A DNA stretch of 64,000 bases from contig NZ_JAATVY010000016.1 in assembly GCF_011947195.1 (NCBI RefSeq), positions 62,001 to 126,000 of the forward strand, given 5' to 3'. Made by a program: the position numbers and the translations under genes. Under the pieces are notes generated by a model. That model did no database searches. It saw nothing but the letters and a program-made list of their open reading frames with translations, and was not told where the DNA came from. This document shows positions 58,656 to 64,000 of the stretch, piece by piece (the first letter of the stretch is position 1; every line of letters starts with the position of its first letter). Source of the DNA: Planosporangium thailandense. GTDB taxonomy: Bacteria > Actinomycetota > Actinomycetes > Mycobacteriales > Micromonosporaceae.

Positions 58656-58946
58656 ATGGCTGTCGACACTGATGAATTGCTGGTCTGGGTCGACCAGAAG
58701 CTCTGCACCGGCGACGGGCTGTGCGTCCAGTACGCCCCCGAGGTCTTCGAGTTCGACGTCGACGGCCTGGCCTATGTCAAAGACGACTCCGGCGAGCTGC
58801 AGCTCGCGGAGGGCGCCCGGGTCGACGTGCCCGCGCACCTGCGCCTGGACGTCATCGACGCCGCCAAGGAGTGCCCGGGCGAGTGCATTCACGTGCAGCG
58901 GGCCAGCGACGGCGCGCCGGTCGCCGGCCCGGACGCCGAGGACTGA
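58656..58946 (+). CDS. Small ferredoxin
   Basis: 96 aa single-cluster ferredoxin. Cys at 17 and 23 (KLCTGDGLCVQYAPEVFEF) and at 73 and 77 (ECPGECIHV) supply the cluster ligands; the C-x5-C spacing with a non-Cys between points to a [3Fe-4S] cluster rather than [4Fe-4S]. Such ferredoxins feed cytochrome P450s or other oxygenases in actinobacteria. It is divergent from arc (173 bp apart) and convergent with the next gene. A ferredoxin beside arc is a known neighbour in this group, with no established link to the proteasome. Confidence 0.9.
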   Translation: MAVDTDELLVWVDQKLCTGDGLCVQYAPEVFEFDVDGLAYVKDDSGELQLAEGARVDVPAHLRLDVIDAAKECPGECIHVQRASDGAPVAGPDAED

Positions 58947-58955
58947 CCGACGGGC

Positions 58956-58981
58956 GGCCGCTCAGTGCATCGGTCGGCCGC

Positions 58982-58995
<14 letters not shown>
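58956..58995. repeat. Tandem 20-bp duplication at a convergent gene boundary
   Basis: GGCCGCTCAGTGCATCGGTC (58956-58975) is followed directly by GGCCGCTCAGAGCATCGGCC (58976-58995), two mismatches apart. The second copy holds the TGA stop of the minus-strand gene that ends at 58982; the first keeps an equivalent TCA. Confidence 0.75.
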
Positions 58996-60747
<1,752 letters not shown>

Positions 60748-60774
60748 TCACACGGCTCGCCTAACCTGTCCCGC

Positions 60775-61698
60775 ATGACGGTCGAAATGGTCAGGGATCC
60801 CGCAGAGCCGACAGGACCCGAGGTGGTGAGCCCGCCGGCGGGCGACGCGCCACGGCCGCCGTCGCTGTCGCCCTCGCGCGCGGCCGACTTCAAGACCTGC
60901 CCGCTGCTGTTCCGCTTCCGCACCATCGACCGACTCCCCGAGCAGCCGACCCCGGACCAGGTGCGGGGCACGCTGGTGCACGCGGTCCTGGAGCACCTGT
61001 TCGACCTGCCGGCCGCCGACCGCACCCCGGAACGCGCCGCCGAACTGGTCTCGCCACAGTGGGAGCGGCTGCTGGCCGAGCAGGCGGATCTGGCCGACCT
61101 GTTCGCACCGGACGCGGACCTCACCCCCGCGGAGTTCCTCGCCTCGGCGACCGACCTGCTGAGCGGATACTTCGCGATGGAGGATCCACGGCGGCTGGAG
61201 CCCGCCCAGCGCGAGACGCTCATCGAGTCGGTGATCGGCGACGGGCTGCTCATCCGGGGCTACGTCGACCGGCTGGACGTCTCCCCGGCCGGAGACATGC
61301 GGGTGGTCGACTACAAGACCGGCGGCGCGCCGCGTGAGGCGTTCGAGGCGCGCGCGCTGTTCCAGTTGAAGTTCTACGCGCTCGTGCTGTGGCGCATCCA
61401 CGGCGTCGTGCCGCGCGTGCTGCGCCTGCTCTACCTGCGCGACACCGAGGTGTGCGACTACAGCCCGGACGCCGACGAACTGTTGCGCTTCGAGCGCAAC
61501 CTGCTGGCGCTGTGGCAGGCGATCGAGCGCGCCACCCAGACCGGCGACTTCCGCCCCAAGCCCAGCCGGCTGTGCGGCTGGTGCGCCCACCAGGCGCACT
61601 GCCCGGAGTACGGCGGCACTCCCCCGCCGTACCCGGGGACGGCCGACCGGCCGGGCGCGCTCCTGCCGGCCGGCGAGGAGGTCCCCGGCGCGGAGTGA
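60775..61698 (+). CDS. RecB-family PD-(D/E)XK exonuclease with Fe-S cysteines
   Basis: 307 aa. AddB/Cas4-like nuclease fold: LSPSRAADFKTCPLLFRFRT at residues 30-50 with the first Cys, HxV in GTLVHAVLEHLF, the active-site segment GYVDRLDVSPAGDMRVVDYKTG carrying Asp and the D-x-K pair, LKFYALVLWRI, and CGWCAHQAHC near residue 270 that supplies three more Cys. The four Cys should bind a [4Fe-4S] cluster as in Cas4 and AddB. There is no helicase domain and no CRISPR array or cas gene nearby. It probably acts in DNA repair. Confidence 0.9.
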   Translation: MTVEMVRDPAEPTGPEVVSPPAGDAPRPPSLSPSRAADFKTCPLLFRFRTIDRLPEQPTPDQVRGTLVHAVLEHLFDLPAADRTPERAAELVSPQWERLLAEQADLADLFAPDADLTPAEFLASATDLLSGYFAMEDPRRLEPAQRETLIESVIGDGLLIRGYVDRLDVSPAGDMRVVDYKTGGAPREAFEARALFQLKFYALVLWRIHGVVPRVLRLLYLRDTEVCDYSPDADELLRFERNLLALWQAIERATQTGDFRPKPSRLCGWCAHQAHCPEYGGTPPPYPGTADRPGALLPAGEEVPGAE

Positions 61699-61972
61699 TG
61701 CCGTTCGCGTCGCCGGAGCCGTCGCAGCCCCGCCCGGCCACGTGGCCAAGGCACCGCTCCACGGCCGCAGCCTCCGCCTGTCCGCCATCGACACCCGTGT
61801 CGCCGTCCCCGGGCCGAAAAGGCCTCGCGTACGGCTGCGACGGCGGCTACCGTAATCCCCGTACACCGTACGTCGTACGCGGGTGACGGGTATCCGCCGC
61901 AAGCGGGGCCCCGTTCGCCTACTCCCTCTACCGTCGTTGCCGAATCAACGGGGACCTTCGAAAGGACTTGAT

Positions 61973-62761
61973 GTGACCACGGCACTCCCGACAGCGGTCG
62001 ACGTCGCCGCCCGCGCGGTGGATGTGTGGAAGGTATACGGCAGTGGCGAGGCCCAGGTCGTCGCGCTGCACGGGGTCAGTGTGGAGCTCGAACGCGGTCG
62101 ATTCACCGCGATCATGGGACCGTCGGGGTCGGGCAAGTCGACCCTGATGCACTGCCTCGCGGGGTTGGACACGGTGACGCGGGGCGAGGTCTTCGTGGGC
62201 GACACCCGGGTGTCCGGGCTGGGTGACCGGGCGCTCACCGACCTGCGCCGGGACAAGGTCGGCTTCATCTTCCAGCAGTTCAACCTGCTGCCCACGCTCA
62301 CCGCGGAGGAGAACATCCTGCTGCCGCTGTCGATCGCCGGACGCAAGCCCGACCGGCAGTGGTTCGACACCGTGGTCGACACGGTCGGCCTGCGCGACCG
62401 GCTGCGTCACCGCCCGACCCAACTGTCCGGCGGACAGCAGCAGCGCGTCGCCTGCGCCCGGGCGCTGGTGGCCCGGCCGGAGGTCATCTTCGCCGACGAA
62501 CCCACCGGCAACCTCGACTCCCGTTCGGGCGCCGAGGTGCTGAGCTTCCTGCGCAGCTCGGTGCGCGAGTACGGGCAGACCATCGTCATGGTCACCCACG
62601 ACGCGGGCGCCGCCTCGTACGCCGACCGCGTCATCTTCCTGGCCGACGGCCGGATCGTCGACGAGCTGCGCGAACCGACCTCCGAGGCGGTGCTCGAACG
62701 GCTCAAGCGCCTCGACGTCACCTCGGCCGAGGCGGCCGCGGCCGGCTCCGGGGCCGTGTGA
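61973..62761 (+). CDS. MacB/LolD-type ABC transporter ATPase
   Basis: 262 aa from the GTG at 61973 with AAAGGA upstream. Walker [10 protein letters not shown] near residue 48, Q-loop [18 protein letters not shown], signature [15 protein letters not shown], Walker [14 protein letters not shown] and H-loop VMVTHD are all intact. The pattern is that of the MacB/FtsE/LolD class, which powers FtsX-like permeases that move lipids, lipoproteins or peptides off the membrane. Its stop overlaps the permease start (TGATG). Confidence 0.94.
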   Translation: MTTALPTAVDVAARAVDVWKVYGSGEAQVVALHGVSVELERGRFTAIMGPSGSGKSTLMHCLAGLDTVTRGEVFVGDTRVSGLGDRALTDLRRDKVGFIFQQFNLLPTLTAEENILLPLSIAGRKPDRQWFDTVVDTVGLRDRLRHRPTQLSGGQQQRVACARALVARPEVIFADEPTGNLDSRSGAEVLSFLRSSVREYGQTIVMVTHDAGAASYADRVIFLADGRIVDELREPTSEAVLERLKRLDVTSAEAAAAGSGAV

Positions 62762-64000
62762 TGCTGCGCGCCACACTCAAGAGTCTGCTGTCGCGCAAGC
62801 TGCGCCTGCTGTTGAGCGGCCTGGCGGTGGTGTTGGCGGTGATGTTCGTGTCCGGCGCGTTCGTGCTGTCGGACACGCTCGGCCGCACCTTCGACTCGCT
62901 GTTCACCAACGTGTACTCGTACACCGACATCCAGGTCACGGCCAAGCCGAAGGTCACCGGCCCCGGCCAGGACGGCGCGCCGGCCAACATCCCGGCCGAC
63001 ATGGTGTCCAGGGTCGCCGCGGATCCCGGGGTGGCGAAGGCCACCGGCGCCGTGCTCGCCGAAGGCGCCCGGGCGGTCGGGCACAACGGCAAGAAGCTCG
63101 GCGGCGCCCCCGGCGCGCCCCGGTACGGCGCCAGCTGGCACGGCGAAGATCAGCTCATCTCATTGCGGGAGGGCCGCGGGCCGCGTGCCGACGACGAGGT
63201 CGCCATCGACGCGGGCGTCGCGACGCTCGGCAACTTCCGGGTCGGCGATCAGATCGGCGTGCTCACCCTCGAACCCAAGAAGACGTTCACGGTGGTGGGC
63301 GTCTTCGGGTACGCCGGAGGCCGGGACTCCATCGGCGGCGAGCAGACGGTCGCGTTCACCGAGCCGGTCGCCCAGCGCCTCATGCTCGGCGCGCCGAACG
63401 TGTACAACGTCATCGACGTCACGGTCACCGACAAGAAGGACCTGACGAAGGTACGCGACGCGCTGCGCGCCGACCTGGGCCCGGCCTACCAGGTGGACAC
63501 CGGTGCCGACCTGGCCAAGAAGCAGGCCGACCAGGTCAAGAAGGCGCTGTCGTTCGTCACGTACGTCCTGCTGGGCTTCGCGGCCGTGGCGCTGCTGGTC
63601 GGGGTGTTCCTGATCCTCAACACCTTCTCGATCATCGTCGCCCAGCGGACCCAGGAGCTGGCGCTGCTGCGCGCGATGGGCGCCAGCCGGGGCCAGGTGA
63701 TCCGCTCGGTCCTGCTCGAGGCCTCGCTGATCGGGGTGGTCTCCTGGCTGGTCGGGCTCGCGCTGGGCGTCGGCATCGGCGCCGCCGGGGCGTTCGCGTT
63801 GGCGAAGCTCAGCGGCGGACTGACGGCCGCCGGGGTCGGCGTTCCGCCGGCCGCCTGGATCGTGTCGTTCGTCGTCGGTATCGGTGTGACGATCGCCGCC
63901 GCGCTGATGCCGGCGGTTCAGGCCGCACGCGTGCCACCCATCGCGGCGATGCGTCAGGCCAGCGCCAGCGACCGGCCGCTGACCCGGTTGACGGTGGCCG
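62761..64000 (+). CDS. FtsX-like ABC transporter permease, 3' end outside window
   Basis: At least 413 aa from the ATG at 62761. A first membrane helix at about 12-38 ([20 protein letters not shown]) is followed by a MacB-like periplasmic domain of about 220 residues, then three helices from about 263 ([20 protein letters not shown], and [19 protein letters not shown]) around the FtsX coupling region [20 protein letters not shown]. The frame stays open to position 64000. It pairs with the upstream ATPase and is probably a MacB-type exporter. Actinobacterial members often have two such FtsX units in one long protein, so much may lie beyond the window. Confidence 0.93.
   Translation, partial: MLRATLKSLLSRKLRLLLSGLAVVLAVMFVSGAFVLSDTLGRTFDSLFTNVYSYTDIQVTAKPKVTGPGQDGAPANIPADMVSRVAADPGVAKATGAVLAEGARAVGHNGKKLGGAPGAPRYGASWHGEDQLISLREGRGPRADDEVAIDAGVATLGNFRVGDQIGVLTLEPKKTFTVVGVFGYAGGRDSIGGEQTVAFTEPVAQRLMLGAPNVYNVIDVTVTDKKDLTKVRDALRADLGPAYQVDTGADLAKKQADQVKKALSFVTYVLLGFAAVALLVGVFLILNTFSIIVAQRTQELALLRAMGASRGQVIRSVLLEASLIGVVSWLVGLALGVGIGAAGAFALAKLSGGLTAAGVGVPPAAWIVSFVVGIGVTIAAALMPAVQAARVPPIAAMRQASASDRPLTRLTVA

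Overview
The window is high-GC DNA, with strong G/C preference at third codon positions, from an actinobacterium. The marker set fits Micromonosporaceae or a close relative: RbpA, a complete Pup-proteasome locus (arc, dop, pup, prcB, prcA, pafA, pafB, pafC), HelY, TatA/TatC and TrmI. The family-level call is inference from gene content and order, not from a search.

Layout. 1-3.6 kb: end of a membrane protein, an unrecognised 309-aa protein, a TipAS-type MerR regulator, a decayed HAD phosphatase and a small membrane protein. 3.6-8.4 kb: a zinc-ribbon/coiled-coil protein, rbpA behind a sigma-R-like promoter and ended by a 25-bp-stem terminator, then fxsA, ppm1 and lnt on the minus strand. 8.8-17.2 kb: a lysine aminomutase catabolic cluster (kdd, YtcJ-type amidohydrolase, kamD, kamE, kal, mutL-like reactivator on minus; kamA divergent on plus) around a nested dyad. 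17.2-22.7 kb: ordinary single genes plus an internally shortened remnant and a 20-bp repeat pair. 22.7-36.3 kb: an accessory regulatory region with two giant LAL/MalT-type LuxR regulators, a PAS-PP2C phosphatase, a DUF7144 membrane protein, a SHOCT/DUF6325 pair, a 5'-3' exonuclease and a DivIVA-like coiled-coil protein. A recurring 17-bp dyad of the form TCACCCGG-n-CCGGGTGA sits in several of its intergenic gaps. 36.3-48 kb: the helY-dgk-tatC-tatA and pafC-pafB block, split by a plus-strand cassette of a WXG100-like/ADP-ribosyltransferase toxin followed by three paralogous small genes. 48-58.5 kb: DUF3866, an MFS pump and the proteasome core operon, with an endonuclease VII-type HNH gene carrying an in-frame TGA. 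58.5-64 kb: ferredoxin, trmI, a RecB-family nuclease and the start of a MacB/FtsX-type ABC exporter.

How the genes work together. The kam cluster would turn lysine into beta-lysine (KamA), 3,5-diaminohexanoate (KamDE) and 3-keto-5-aminohexanoate (Kdd), then crotonyl-CoA after Kal. The cleavage enzyme Kce is not in the window. The Pup locus encodes the whole pupylation-degradation route; Pup already ends in Glu, so it should not need deamidation. The most novel-looking element is the toxin with three tandem candidate immunity paralogues inserted between pafC and the tatA-side genes. Second are the shared dyads in the LAL-regulator region.
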